Numbered from the stretch's first letter, positions 1 through 6,292 are shown. The stretch is 6,903 nt of DNA from Methanobacteriota archaeon (GCA_003229935.1 QIGD01000090.1:1-6903), one strand, 5' to 3'. Notes: a model not told the origin generated them from the sequence alone. Numbers and translations are program-made.

Positions 1-45
1 TCATTAGATTAAAATTTAATATTCATTATACAGTAACGCATTCAT

Positions 46-65
46 CCAACGACTAAAGTCGTTGG
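46..65. repeat. Perfect hairpin, IS200/IS605-end-like or terminator
   Basis: The sequence CCAACGACTAAAGTCGTTGG forms two perfect 9-base arms (46-54 and 57-65) around AA; in practice the loop would be 4 bases. It is followed by TTTTC at 66-70. On the minus strand its core, CGACTTTAGTCG, closely matches the cores of the hairpins at 4610-4630 and 6795-6814, which look like right ends of an IS200/IS605-type element. It may therefore be a degenerate solo end. The T-run after the stem means it could instead serve as a terminator for an upstream gene outside the window. The hairpin is directly visible; its role is inferred. Confidence 0.6.
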
Positions 66-126
66 TTTTCTGCTATGTTTGTCATAAAACTGCTGAGAGT
101 TAATTTCAAATACTTTTATCCAAATC

Positions 127-135
127 TTTTATATA
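127..135 (+). promoter_or_regulatory. Archaeal TATA box for the carS operon
   Basis: TTTTATATA lies 31 bases before the carS ATG, preceded by an A-rich stretch (122-124) that could act as a BRE. Archaeal transcription usually starts about 25 bases after the box, which would put the start near 155-160. The carS message would then be leaderless or nearly so, which fits the absence of a clear Shine-Dalgarno sequence before the ATG at 166. Confidence 0.55.
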
Positions 136-165
136 CCTTTTAAGGTTAAAATTTTCCTGATACTA

Positions 166-654
166 ATGTTTGTGTTGAGATTCCTTTCAGAAGTTGCTGG
201 CGCATTATATTTTTTTATTCCCGCCTATATAGCAAATACTTTACCTGGGATATTTGGTGGAGGTCCACCTTTAGATGGTGGCAGGCACTTTAGTGATAGA
301 AAACGCTTGCTTGGTGATGGAGTAACCATTCGAGGGTTTATTGTTGGAGTTACTGGAGGTACAGCTGTTGGTGCACTTATGGGACGCCCTATTGAGGGTT
401 TTCTTCTCAGCTTAGGTGCTTTACTTGGAGATGGTGCAGGAAGTTTTCTTAAACGCAGACTGGGAATAAAAAGAGGTGACCCTGCCCCTGTACTGGATCA
501 GTTAAATTTTGTTGCAGGTGCATTGATACTTATCAGCTTTGTAGCTTCTGTATCCTTAGATTACATCATTATACTTCTTGTGATTACACCCTTCGGACAT
601 CTGGCAGTTAATATGATAGGATATAGCCTGAAATTGAAAAAGGTACCGTGGTGA
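166..654 (+). CDS. carS: CDP-archaeol synthase (CDP-2,3-bis-O-geranylgeranyl-sn-glycerol synthase)
   Basis: This integral membrane enzyme of 162 residues transfers CMP from CTP to unsaturated archaetidic acid. The product, CDP-archaeol, is the activated precursor of archaeal polar lipids. Family motifs are visible in order: PPLDGGR (about 34-40), LLGDG (48-52), a TIRG motif (54-57), LGDGAGSFLKRR (87-98) and DQLNF (111-115). Together they form the conserved polar loops of the DUF46/CarS family. Hydrophobic helices lie near 7-25, 58-74, 77-90, 113-130 and 132-150, giving about five membrane passes. Length is typical of the family. The ATG at 166 follows a TATA box at leaderless spacing. It is the first gene of the operon, and its stop TGA (652-654) lies within the Shine-Dalgarno of pyrE, so the two are probably translationally coupled. 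Confidence 0.93.
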   Translation: MFVLRFLSEVAGALYFFIPAYIANTLPGIFGGGPPLDGGRHFSDRKRLLGDGVTIRGFIVGVTGGTAVGALMGRPIEGFLLSLGALLGDGAGSFLKRRLGIKRGDPAPVLDQLNFVAGALILISFVASVSLDYIIILLVITPFGHLAVNMIGYSLKLKKVPW

Positions 655-660
655 GAATTT

Positions 661-1188
661 ATGAGTAGTGAAAAGCTCAGGAAACAGATTAAGGAAAGAG
701 CCTTCGAAAAAGGTGAGTTCATACTTGCTTCCGGAAGAAAGAGTAATTACTATATCAATATAAAGAACGCATACACAGAACCTGAGGTGCTTCGCAATAT
801 AGCAAAAGATATTGCAGAAAAACTTTCAGAGATTGAGTACAACCTTATTGCCGGGGTGGCTGTTGGTGCAGTGCCCATAGTTACTGCAGTTGCCCTTGAA
901 GTGAATAAACCGTTTCTAATAGTGAGGAAGGAGAGGAAGAATTATGGCACTGGAATGAATATCGAGGGTGAATTTTCAAAAGGCGAGAGGGTTGTTGTTC
1001 TTGAGGATGTTACCACAACTGGTGGCTCTGTAATTAAAGCTATTAAAGAGCTCAGGGAGAAGGGTCTTGAGTGTTCAACTGCTATTGTGGTTGTGGATAG
1101 AGAGGAGGGGGCAGGGGAAAACTTGAAAAAGGAGGAAGTAAAACTTATATCTCTTATGGAAGTTAATGAATTGATGAGGATGAGGTAA
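661..1188 (+). CDS. pyrE: Orotate phosphoribosyltransferase
   Basis: This cytosolic enzyme joins orotate to PRPP to form orotidine 5'-monophosphate, the penultimate step of UMP synthesis. At 175 residues it has the usual archaeal size. The N-terminal orotate-binding strand reads ILASGRKSNYYINIK (about 21-35). GVAVGAVPIV (65-74) follows, then the flexible catalytic loop with VRKERKNYGTG (88-98). The PRPP-binding signature is VVVLEDVTTTGGSV (111-124), with the acidic pair E115-D116 and the phosphate-gripping TTTGGS. A good Shine-Dalgarno, GGTGAG (650-655), lies 5 bases before the ATG and overlaps the carS stop. Stop is TAA. The next gene begins 6 bases later. Identification rests on complete motif agreement. 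Confidence 0.95.
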   Translation: MSSEKLRKQIKERAFEKGEFILASGRKSNYYINIKNAYTEPEVLRNIAKDIAEKLSEIEYNLIAGVAVGAVPIVTAVALEVNKPFLIVRKERKNYGTGMNIEGEFSKGERVVVLEDVTTTGGSVIKAIKELREKGLECSTAIVVVDREEGAGENLKKEEVKLISLMEVNELMRMR

Positions 1189-1194
1189 ATTTAA

Positions 1195-2040
1195 ATGGCT
1201 GGTATGTCTTCATTTCTTCTCAAAGGTCTTGGTGTACTTCTTGTATTTATAGGCCTGCTTGGCGTATTTGGAAGTATAGCAGGTATTATGATGGTTCATG
1301 GCCATAAATTTGGAAGTATCGGAATAAAGGAAGAGGTTCAGCAGGTCTCAGGGCAATTAACCGATAAGGAGATTAAACTGAAGGAGAGCTTTGACTTAAC
1401 AAGGAAGGGTATGCTCGGAGCCAGTGCATCTGTATCTTCTGCTGGAGCTGCGGTTAATAAAGCCTCGGGCACTCTGGCTTTGGCGTCTGAGTCAACTAAA
1501 GCTGCCTCTTCGGATATTAATGAAGCTTCTAATAATCAGAGGTCTGCTGCTTTATTATTACATGAGGCCTCCCAGCAGCTTGACAGCTGGGCTGATAGCT
1601 ACTCCTATAATGGTACGCCACTCCCTCAAAAGGCTGATTTCGAGTCTGCAGTAAGTAAAATTGACGCTGCTTCTGAAAAATTAAGCAGTTCAGGTGACAA
1701 TCTTGCTTCTACATCTACTCAGTTGGATTATACTGCTTCTAATCTTTATGCAAGCTCATCAAATCTTGGTGCAACGTCCAAGAGTCTGGCGAATATGAGC
1801 AAGAATCTTAAGAGTTCAGGGGATAGTTTTTTGAATATTGAGAAACCTTTGACTGTCCTTATAAACAATATGGTAAGTATTCTCAATAGTGCAAAGAACA
1901 GTATTGAAACTCTTTCCAGAGCATCAGCCAGTATTAAGCTGGGGCTATATGTCTTGCTGAGTTATATGTTTCTATTCCATTTAATAATGCTTTTGCTCGG
2001 TCTTGCTTTAATTATAATCGATATAAATCTTTTTTATTAG
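1195..2040 (+). CDS. Ser/Ala-rich membrane-anchored coiled-coil protein, function unknown
   Basis: I do not recognise a family for this 281-residue protein. A hydrophobic helix near residues 7-33 is followed by about 210 residues very rich in Ser, Ala, Asn and Leu. That region repeats motifs such as ASxKL, SSSNL, ATSKSLAN and SGDNLAST, with heptad-like spacing typical of long alpha-helical coiled coils. A second hydrophobic helix (about 249-278) ends the protein. The likely topology is a hairpin, with both ends cytoplasmic and the helical domain outside, or the reverse. The helical part superficially resembles chemoreceptor or spectrin-like rods, but no signalling motif is visible. GAGGT (1183-1187), at the end of pyrE, gives an SD 7 bases before ATG 1195; ATG 1204 is an alternative start. 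The stop is TAG, the only TAG stop among the intact genes here. Reading through it adds five codons to a TGA (2056-2058) that forms an ATGA overlap with purD. Confidence 0.75.
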   Translation: MAGMSSFLLKGLGVLLVFIGLLGVFGSIAGIMMVHGHKFGSIGIKEEVQQVSGQLTDKEIKLKESFDLTRKGMLGASASVSSAGAAVNKASGTLALASESTKAASSDINEASNNQRSAALLLHEASQQLDSWADSYSYNGTPLPQKADFESAVSKIDAASEKLSSSGDNLASTSTQLDYTASNLYASSSNLGATSKSLANMSKNLKSSGDSFLNIEKPLTVLINNMVSILNSAKNSIETLSRASASIKLGLYVLLSYMFLFHLIMLLLGLALIIIDINLFY

Positions 2041-2054
2041 GAGAGAATTGTGAT

Positions 2055-3374
2055 ATGAAATTTCTGCTTATTGGTGGAGGTGCAAGAGAACATGCAATGG
2101 CACTTGCCCTGAAGAAAAATACAGATGTTGAGCTTTACTCTGTCATGGGTAATAAAAATCCTGGAATTCTCAGACTATCAGAGAAGGTTCTACAGGTAAA
2201 AGAAACAGAACTGGAAAGGATAAGGGAGTTTGCAGTTAGTAATAAAATTGAAATTGCTGTTGTGGGACCTGAGGCGTCTCTTGGTGCTGGTATAAGCAAT
2301 CTGCTTGGTGAGGTTGGTATACCGACAGTTGGGCCCAAAAAGGAGCTGGCGCTTATTGAGACAGACAAGGAGTTCTGCAGAAATGTTATGGCAGAATACT
2401 CCATTCCAGCAAACCTAACTTATGCCTGCTTCAATGATTTTGAAGAGGCATGTGCATACGTTGATTCCTATAATGGAGAGCTTGTGGTTAAACCGGTGGG
2501 GCTGACAGGTGGTAAGGGAGTTAAGGTTCAGGGAGAGCATCTGAAGAATAAGGAAGATGTTAAAGTTTATATAAGAGAAGTTCTTGAGAGGGGTATAGGT
2601 GGTGGTAGGGTCGTTCTGGAAGAGAAGGCTCTAGGAGAGGAGTTTACTGTTCAGGCCTTCGTGGATGGCAGCAATGTTATTCCCATGCCTGCAGTGCAAG
2701 ACCACAAGCGTGCCTATGAAGGTGACACTGGGCACAATACCGGTGGAATGGGCTCTTACTCTATGGTTGATGGGCTTCTCCCGTTTTTAACCACTGAAGA
2801 CTACAATTTTGCAGTTGATGTTATCAAAAAGACAGTTATGGCTCTCAAAAATAAAACAGGTGAAAGTTACAGGGGAATACTCTATGGTCAGTTTATGAAA
2901 GGTAGTGAAATTAAGCTCATAGAATTTAACTGTCGTTTTGGCGACCCTGAGATTATGAATGTTCTGACTATTCTTAAAAGTGACTTCTCAGAACTCTGCA
3001 GGCATATTGTAGAAGGTGGTCTTAAAGGTGCGGTTTTCTCAGAGCTTGCCACTGTGTGCAAGTATGTTGTACCTGAAGGTTATGGCTTTAACCCTCCCCC
3101 ACCGTGTGAGATTGAGGTGAATGAGGGAGCAATAGCAGATGAAGGTGCAAATCTGTATTATGCTGTTGTCAATGAGAAAAATGGAAAGCTTTTTACCACA
3201 ACGTCGCGAGCTGTGGCAATTGTCGGCGTTGCTGATAGTTTTGAGGAGGCAGAGAAAATAGCAGAGAAAGCTATTTCCCATATAAGGGGAGAGCATATAT
3301 ATCACAGGCGTGATATAGGTACCAGAGAACTTATAGAGAGAAAATTAAGAAATATGGAGAAGTTCATAGGATGA
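2055..3374 (+). CDS. purD: Phosphoribosylamine-glycine ligase (GAR synthetase)
   Basis: This ATP-grasp enzyme condenses 5-phosphoribosylamine with glycine, using ATP, to make GAR in the second step of purine synthesis. It is full length at 439 residues. The N-terminal domain opens with LLIGGGAREHAMA (4-16). The ATP-grasp core has ELVVKPVGLTGGKGVKV (142-158), MPAVQDHKRAYEGD (211-224) and TGHNTGGMGSYS (225-236). The metal and catalytic strand is IEFNCRFGDPE (289-299). A C-terminal domain follows, from about 330 to 430. The family usually has GPNTGG where this protein has GHNTGG, a mild substitution. GGAG (2040-2043) is the best Shine-Dalgarno, 11 bases from the ATG. The TGA stop overlaps the argF ATG as ATGA, so the two genes are probably coupled. 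Identification is firm. Confidence 0.96.
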   Translation: MKFLLIGGGAREHAMALALKKNTDVELYSVMGNKNPGILRLSEKVLQVKETELERIREFAVSNKIEIAVVGPEASLGAGISNLLGEVGIPTVGPKKELALIETDKEFCRNVMAEYSIPANLTYACFNDFEEACAYVDSYNGELVVKPVGLTGGKGVKVQGEHLKNKEDVKVYIREVLERGIGGGRVVLEEKALGEEFTVQAFVDGSNVIPMPAVQDHKRAYEGDTGHNTGGMGSYSMVDGLLPFLTTEDYNFAVDVIKKTVMALKNKTGESYRGILYGQFMKGSEIKLIEFNCRFGDPEIMNVLTILKSDFSELCRHIVEGGLKGAVFSELATVCKYVVPEGYGFNPPPPCEIEVNEGAIADEGANLYYAVVNEKNGKLFTTTSRAVAIVGVADSFEEAEKIAEKAISHIRGEHIYHRRDIGTRELIERKLRNMEKFIG

Positions 3375-4267
3375 ATGTAATCTCAATTATTGATTTAAAG
3401 GAGGAGTTTGAAGAGCTTATAGATTCTGCCCTAGAGCTCAAGATATCAGGGGGTTATAAAGAAAGTTTAAAAGGAAAAACTATGGGATTGATTTTTGAGA
3501 AGGCTTCTACTAGGACAAGAGTTAGCTTTGAGGTTGCGATGAATCATCTTGGTGGGATAGCACTGTATCTGAGCCCCAAAGAGATGCAGCTCGGCAGAGG
3601 TGAGACTCTTGCCGATACTGCCAGAGTTTTAAGCAGATATCTGGATGGCGTGGTTATAAGGGCAAAAAGGCACAGTGATGTTGTTGATTTTGCAAAATAT
3701 TCCTCTATTCCTGTTATAAACGGACTTACCGATAAAGAACATCCTTCCCAGATCCTGGCTGATATAATGACAGTTAAGGAATTTAAAGGAAGTTTTAATG
3801 CTATCCTGGCATATGTTGGCGATGGAAACAATGTATGCAATTCTCTGCTTCTCGGCTCTGCTATTGTAGGATTGAATATAAGGGTTGCGACTCCTGAAGG
3901 TTATGAGCCTGACAGTGATATTTTAAGCAAGGCAGAGGAGATTGCAGATACCACAGGCTCAAAGATACTGCTCACAAGAAATCCTGAAGAAGCTGTGAGT
4001 CATGCTGATTTTGTTTACACTGATGTATGGGTGAGTATGGGTCAGGAAGAGGAGATGGAAAAAAGGTTGAGAGATTTCAAACCTTATCAGATAAATAGAG
4101 AGCTGCTTAGCCTTGCCCCTCATGCAAGGGTGATGCATTGTCTGCCTGCACATAGAGGACAGGAGATTACTGACGAGGTTATTGATAGCAACATGTCAAT
4201 AGTCTTTGATCAGGCTGAAAACAGGCTTCATGCACAGAAGGCTCTTCTTAAAAGGCTCCTAGGATAA
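3371..4267 (+). CDS. argF: Ornithine carbamoyltransferase (anabolic type)
   Basis: This cytosolic enzyme carbamoylates ornithine to citrulline in arginine synthesis, and normally works as a trimer. At 298 residues it is near the usual 300-310. The carbamoyl-phosphate loop is STRTR (46-50). Others are LGRGETLADTARVLSRY (74-90), HPSQ (124-127, where most relatives have HPCQ), DGNNVCNSLL (151-160), the ornithine-specific DVWVSMG (218-224), HCLPAHRG (256-263, with the ornithine-side Cys) and FDQAENRLHAQKALL (279-293). The SMG motif and HCLPAHRG separate it from aspartate carbamoyltransferase. Its ATG overlaps the purD stop; GGAG lies 11 bases upstream inside purD. Stop is TAA, two bases before the next (broken) gene. 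The symbol could equally be given as argF or otc. Confidence 0.95.
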   Translation: MNVISIIDLKEEFEELIDSALELKISGGYKESLKGKTMGLIFEKASTRTRVSFEVAMNHLGGIALYLSPKEMQLGRGETLADTARVLSRYLDGVVIRAKRHSDVVDFAKYSSIPVINGLTDKEHPSQILADIMTVKEFKGSFNAILAYVGDGNNVCNSLLLGSAIVGLNIRVATPEGYEPDSDILSKAEEIADTTGSKILLTRNPEEAVSHADFVYTDVWVSMGQEEEMEKRLRDFKPYQINRELLSLAPHARVMHCLPAHRGQEITDEVIDSNMSIVFDQAENRLHAQKALLKRLLG

Positions 4268-4269
4268 TC

Positions 4270-4886
4270 ATGGAAAATATAAGGATAGTAGGTGTGCATC
4301 ACAGGTATCAGATGAGTATTGCTGATGTTGAAGATGCAATAGCAGATTTTAAACTAGATATAGTTGCAGTTGGATTGCCCTAGGATGATTATCTTAAGTT
4401 TCCTGAGGTGCACTCTTATCTTGAAACTGAAATGAAAATAGCCATGGTAACTGGCTGTGAATTTGGAGCAATGGTTTTTCTGATAGATATGAATAAAGAG
4501 GATGTTTTCAGGAATCTGAAAGAAATCCTTGGGATATAGGACAGGAAGTTATGGGATGAGTTTGAGAGAGGAGATATCCCTGCATTTTACGATATTGTGA
4601 GCGGGAAAGCCCACGAACTTTAGTCGTGGGAGTATGTCAGCACAGGCTTCTTGAAATATCACCTTCACATCTTAAAAAAGCAAAGAAGGTGATTTTGAAG
4701 TACAGAGAAGAGGTGATGGCCACCAACATATTAATTCTTGCTGAAAAATATCCTGGAAGCAGAATTCTTGTAGTGGTAGGATATAGTCACAGGAAAGTAG
4801 TGGAGAAGCTTGTTAAGACGGGGGAATTTTCAATTAAAACAGAACCATTCTTTCTGGGCTGTGAGGAGATTCTAGCATATAATTAA
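4270..4886 (+). pseudogene. TraB-family protein, interrupted by two TAG codons and a hairpin insertion
   Basis: The N-terminal part reads in one frame from ATG 4270: IRIVGVHHRYQMSIADVEDA, then LDIVAVGLP and GAMVFLID. This matches the TraB pattern of an N-terminal G-x-H, a DxVAVEL strand and a LIDxD strand. In-frame TAG codons fall at 4381-4383 (codon 38) and 4537-4539 (codon 90), and a third (4621-4623) lies inside the inserted hairpin. After the hairpin (about 4606-4640) the protein continues in another frame to TAA 4886. That part contains YREEVMATNIL and RILVVVGYSH, the usual TraB R...MA and VVGxGH elements, so both halves belong to one gene of roughly 190-200 codons. The role of archaeal TraB-family proteins is unclear. 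The gene follows argF by two bases and was presumably the last of the operon. Only TAG stops interrupt the native part, which leaves amber decoding open, but the frame change makes a working product unlikely. Confidence 0.7.
4606..4640 (+). mobile_element. Solo IS200/IS605-type right-end hairpin inserted in the TraB-family gene
   Basis: Arms CCCACGA (4610-4616) and TCGTGGG (4624-4630) enclose a 7-base loop, ACTTTAG, followed by AGTATGTCAG (4631-4640). The same string, with one base missing and one changed, occurs on the minus strand at 6785-6814. Both copies diverge right after CAG, so 4640 is a good candidate for the element's right boundary; the left boundary (about 4604-4608) is less certain. 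Hairpins of this kind lie at the 3' end of tnpB/IS605 elements, where they form part of the omega RNA and the transposase recognition site. No tnpA or tnpB is present here, so it is a solo end or a minimal non-autonomous copy. It shifts the TraB frame. Confidence 0.6.
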
Positions 4887-4896
4887 GTTGCAAATC

Positions 4897-5307
4897 TCAG
4901 GCTGTCTTGCTCAGATACTCGTTGAAAATATCGCTGCTGCTTATTACCCCGATAACGTTTCCGTCCTTCTTCACTGGAAGATTGCAGACATGATTTTCCC
5001 CCATTATCTTTGCTGCTTCTCTGATTGTGGCGTCATGCGCTATATAATATACCGGTTTGTCCATAATTTCAGTAATTCTGACTCTGAAAGGGTTTTTTCC
5101 TCTACCTATAACTTTCTCCATAATATCAAATCTTGTAACAAAGCCAAGTTCCTTATAAGGTGCCATTCTCGTTACAATAATACATCTGAAATTTTGTTCC
5201 ATCATCTTTTCTATGGTTTCAAGTACTGTGAGTTCCGGCTCTACCATTAGTACATATCCTGTCATCAACTCTGAGACTTTCTTGTCTGGAATATTCTCGA
5301 AACTCAT
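4897..5307 (-). CDS. Protein of two CBS domains
   Basis: About 136 residues make up two CBS domains and little else. The first runs from VSELMTGYVLMVEPELTVLE to VTRFDIMEKVI. The second runs from ITEIMDKPVYYIAHDATIRE to VIGVISSSDIFNEYL. Such pairs form a Bateman module that binds adenosine nucleotides (AMP, ATP, SAM) and regulates a partner; stand-alone CBS pairs are common in archaea, and the ligand cannot be read from the sequence. I chose the ATG at 5307 because GTGAT, which could act as a Shine-Dalgarno, lies just before it. A GTG at 5316 would add three residues. The stop is TGA, 10 bases from the convergent end of the TraB-family remnant. It lies downstream of the 119-residue hypothetical gene and is probably co-transcribed with it. 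Confidence 0.88.
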   Translation of the reverse strand: MSFENIPDKKVSELMTGYVLMVEPELTVLETIEKMMEQNFRCIIVTRMAPYKELGFVTRFDIMEKVIGRGKNPFRVRITEIMDKPVYYIAHDATIREAAKIMGENHVCNLPVKKDGNVIGVISSSDIFNEYLSKTA

Positions 5308-5346
5308 GTCTATCACTACATATATTATCAGACTAGACTTAAAAAA

Positions 5347-5706
5347 TTATTCCTCTTCATCAGGGTCAAAGTCCAGATATTCTTTCAGTTCTCCTGGGTA
5401 AATCTCTATTTTGTCCCTGCCCTTCTTTGAATAGTTGTAAACGACCTCTAGGAAATCCTTATGGTGCACTCTGTACTTTTCATATAACTCCGGAACATCT
5501 CTGGCAAGGTTTATCCATCTGGCGTTTGATATTGTCACATCAAAGGTTTTATCTATATTCTGTCTGAGCTTTTTATTCTCGTCAAAGTGCCTCTTAACCT
5601 CAAAAATCAGAATATCCCCTGGCATCAGGTTGTAATCATTTTTCATTTTATAATTTATATACATTTCATCCATTGCCTCTATCCTGTTGATTTCTTTCAG
5701 TGGCAT
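5347..5706 (-). CDS. Hypothetical acidic 119-residue protein
   Basis: I do not recognise this protein. It has no signal peptide or membrane helix, so it is probably cytosolic. A strand-rich section around NLMPGDILIFEVKRHF (about 26-41) is followed by helical segments (ARWINLARDVPELYEKY and HHKDFLEVVYNYSKKG). It ends in the very acidic tail FDPDEEE. The PGDILIFEV stretch resembles a short beta-barrel strand seen in many small domains, but that is not enough to name one. GGAGG on the minus strand (5714-5718) lies 7 bases before the ATG, a strong Shine-Dalgarno that supports the start. Stop is TAA. The CBS gene begins some 40 bases downstream, with no obvious terminator between them, so they probably form one two-gene transcript. 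Confidence 0.8.
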   Translation of the reverse strand: MPLKEINRIEAMDEMYINYKMKNDYNLMPGDILIFEVKRHFDENKKLRQNIDKTFDVTISNARWINLARDVPELYEKYRVHHKDFLEVVYNYSKKGRDKIEIYPGELKEYLDFDPDEEE

Positions 5707-5800
5707 TCAGTGCCCTCCTATAACTTTAAATATGATATTAATCCAGTGCCTATCGGAGGATATTTTAACCATCATAAAGAAATTATAAAGAGGTGATAAA
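5707..5800. promoter_or_regulatory. Divergent promoter region with paired repeats
   Basis: This 94-base gap separates the minus-strand hypothetical/CBS pair from the plus-strand methyltransferase. TTTAAATAT (5725-5733) could be the plus-strand TATA box, giving a leader of about 45 bases. On the minus strand TTAAAATA (5761-5768) could serve the other direction. GAGGTGAT (5790-5797) is a strong Shine-Dalgarno for the methyltransferase, and GGAGG (5714-5718, minus) serves the hypothetical gene. CAGTGCC is repeated directly at 5708-5714 and 5744-5750. CCTCCTATA (5714-5722) faces TATCGGAGG (5751-5759) as an imperfect inverted repeat. These might be operator sites, or chance. Confidence 0.45.
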
Positions 5801-6292
5801 ATGCTTCCAACTGTACCCTATCATCCAACGCCTTTTGAGAAGGCAAGAGAAATGCTAAAACTGGCTGGTTTGAAAGAAGGAGAGTGCCTCTATGACCTTG
5901 GCTGTGGTGAAGCAAATATTCTCATAGTCGGAGCAGAGGAGTTTGGTGCGACTTGTGTGGGCATAGAAAAAGATGCCTCTCTTGTCAGGGCTGCAAGGAG
6001 AAAAATTAAGGAAAGAGGACTTGAGAATAAAATTACAATAATAGAGGGTGACATATTCTCAGACATATTCTGGAGTTATAGGGGAAGAGGTGATAAGTCC
6101 TATGCCATATCAAAGGCTGATGTTGTGGCTATGTATCTGAACTTCAATATGCATGAGGTGATTGTCCCAATGCTGGAGAAAGAGCTCAGAGAAGGTGTAA
6201 GAGTGGTTTCCTATGAATTTTTTATTCGTGGATGGAAGTCGGTGAGAGAGTTGCCAATGATATTCGTCTTTGAGAAAGGGAAAAGTTTTTGA
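5801..6292 (+). CDS. SAM-dependent methyltransferase, archaeal protein-lysine methyltransferase (aKMT) type
   Basis: This 163-residue class I methyltransferase starts with VPYHPTPFEKAREML (5-19), the leader typical of the aKMT/FAM173 group, which includes the broad-specificity Sulfolobus protein-lysine methyltransferase. Motif I is LYDLGCGEANILIVGAEEFGA (about 30-50), followed by the acidic VGIEKD (53-58) that binds the SAM ribose. IIEGDIF (79-85) is the adenine-side strand, and ADVVAMYLNFNMHE (107-120) holds the substrate-side loop. LEKELREGVRVVSYEFFIRGWKS (126-148) is highly characteristic of the group. Motif I has GCGEAN where relatives mostly have GCGDGR. There is also an extra loop of about 15 residues (WSYRGRGDKSYAISK), and the C-terminus is short. 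A strong GAGGTGAT Shine-Dalgarno precedes the ATG. The substrate is not known from context. Confidence 0.82.
   Translation: MLPTVPYHPTPFEKAREMLKLAGLKEGECLYDLGCGEANILIVGAEEFGATCVGIEKDASLVRAARRKIKERGLENKITIIEGDIFSDIFWSYRGRGDKSYAISKADVVAMYLNFNMHEVIVPMLEKELREGVRVVSYEFFIRGWKSVRELPMIFVFEKGKSF

Noticed and set aside
1424..1654. Plus-strand open frame of 76 codons inside the Ser/Ala-rich protein
   Set aside because: It is a Leu-rich shadow frame created by the Ser/Ala codons of the larger gene.
2135..2404. Minus-strand frame inside purD (similar ones lie inside the purD 3' end, argF and the transposase)
   Set aside because: These lie opposite strongly conserved coding sequence and show no family motif.
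4610..4640. A pyrrolysine insertion (PYLIS-like) hairpin around the TAG at 4621
   Set aside because: The same hairpin recurs at 6795-6814 outside any TAG context and at the edge of a mobile element, and the frame after it ends at a TGA after another 22 codons.
4626..4886. An independent 86-residue gene starting at GTG 4626
   Set aside because: Its start falls inside the inserted hairpin, and its sequence (R..VMATNIL, VVVGYSH) is the C-terminal half of the TraB-family gene whose N-terminal half lies just upstream in another frame.
4888..5250. Plus-strand open frame of 120 codons opposite the CBS gene
   Set aside because: It has no recognisable domain or Shine-Dalgarno, and the minus strand encodes two clear CBS domains.
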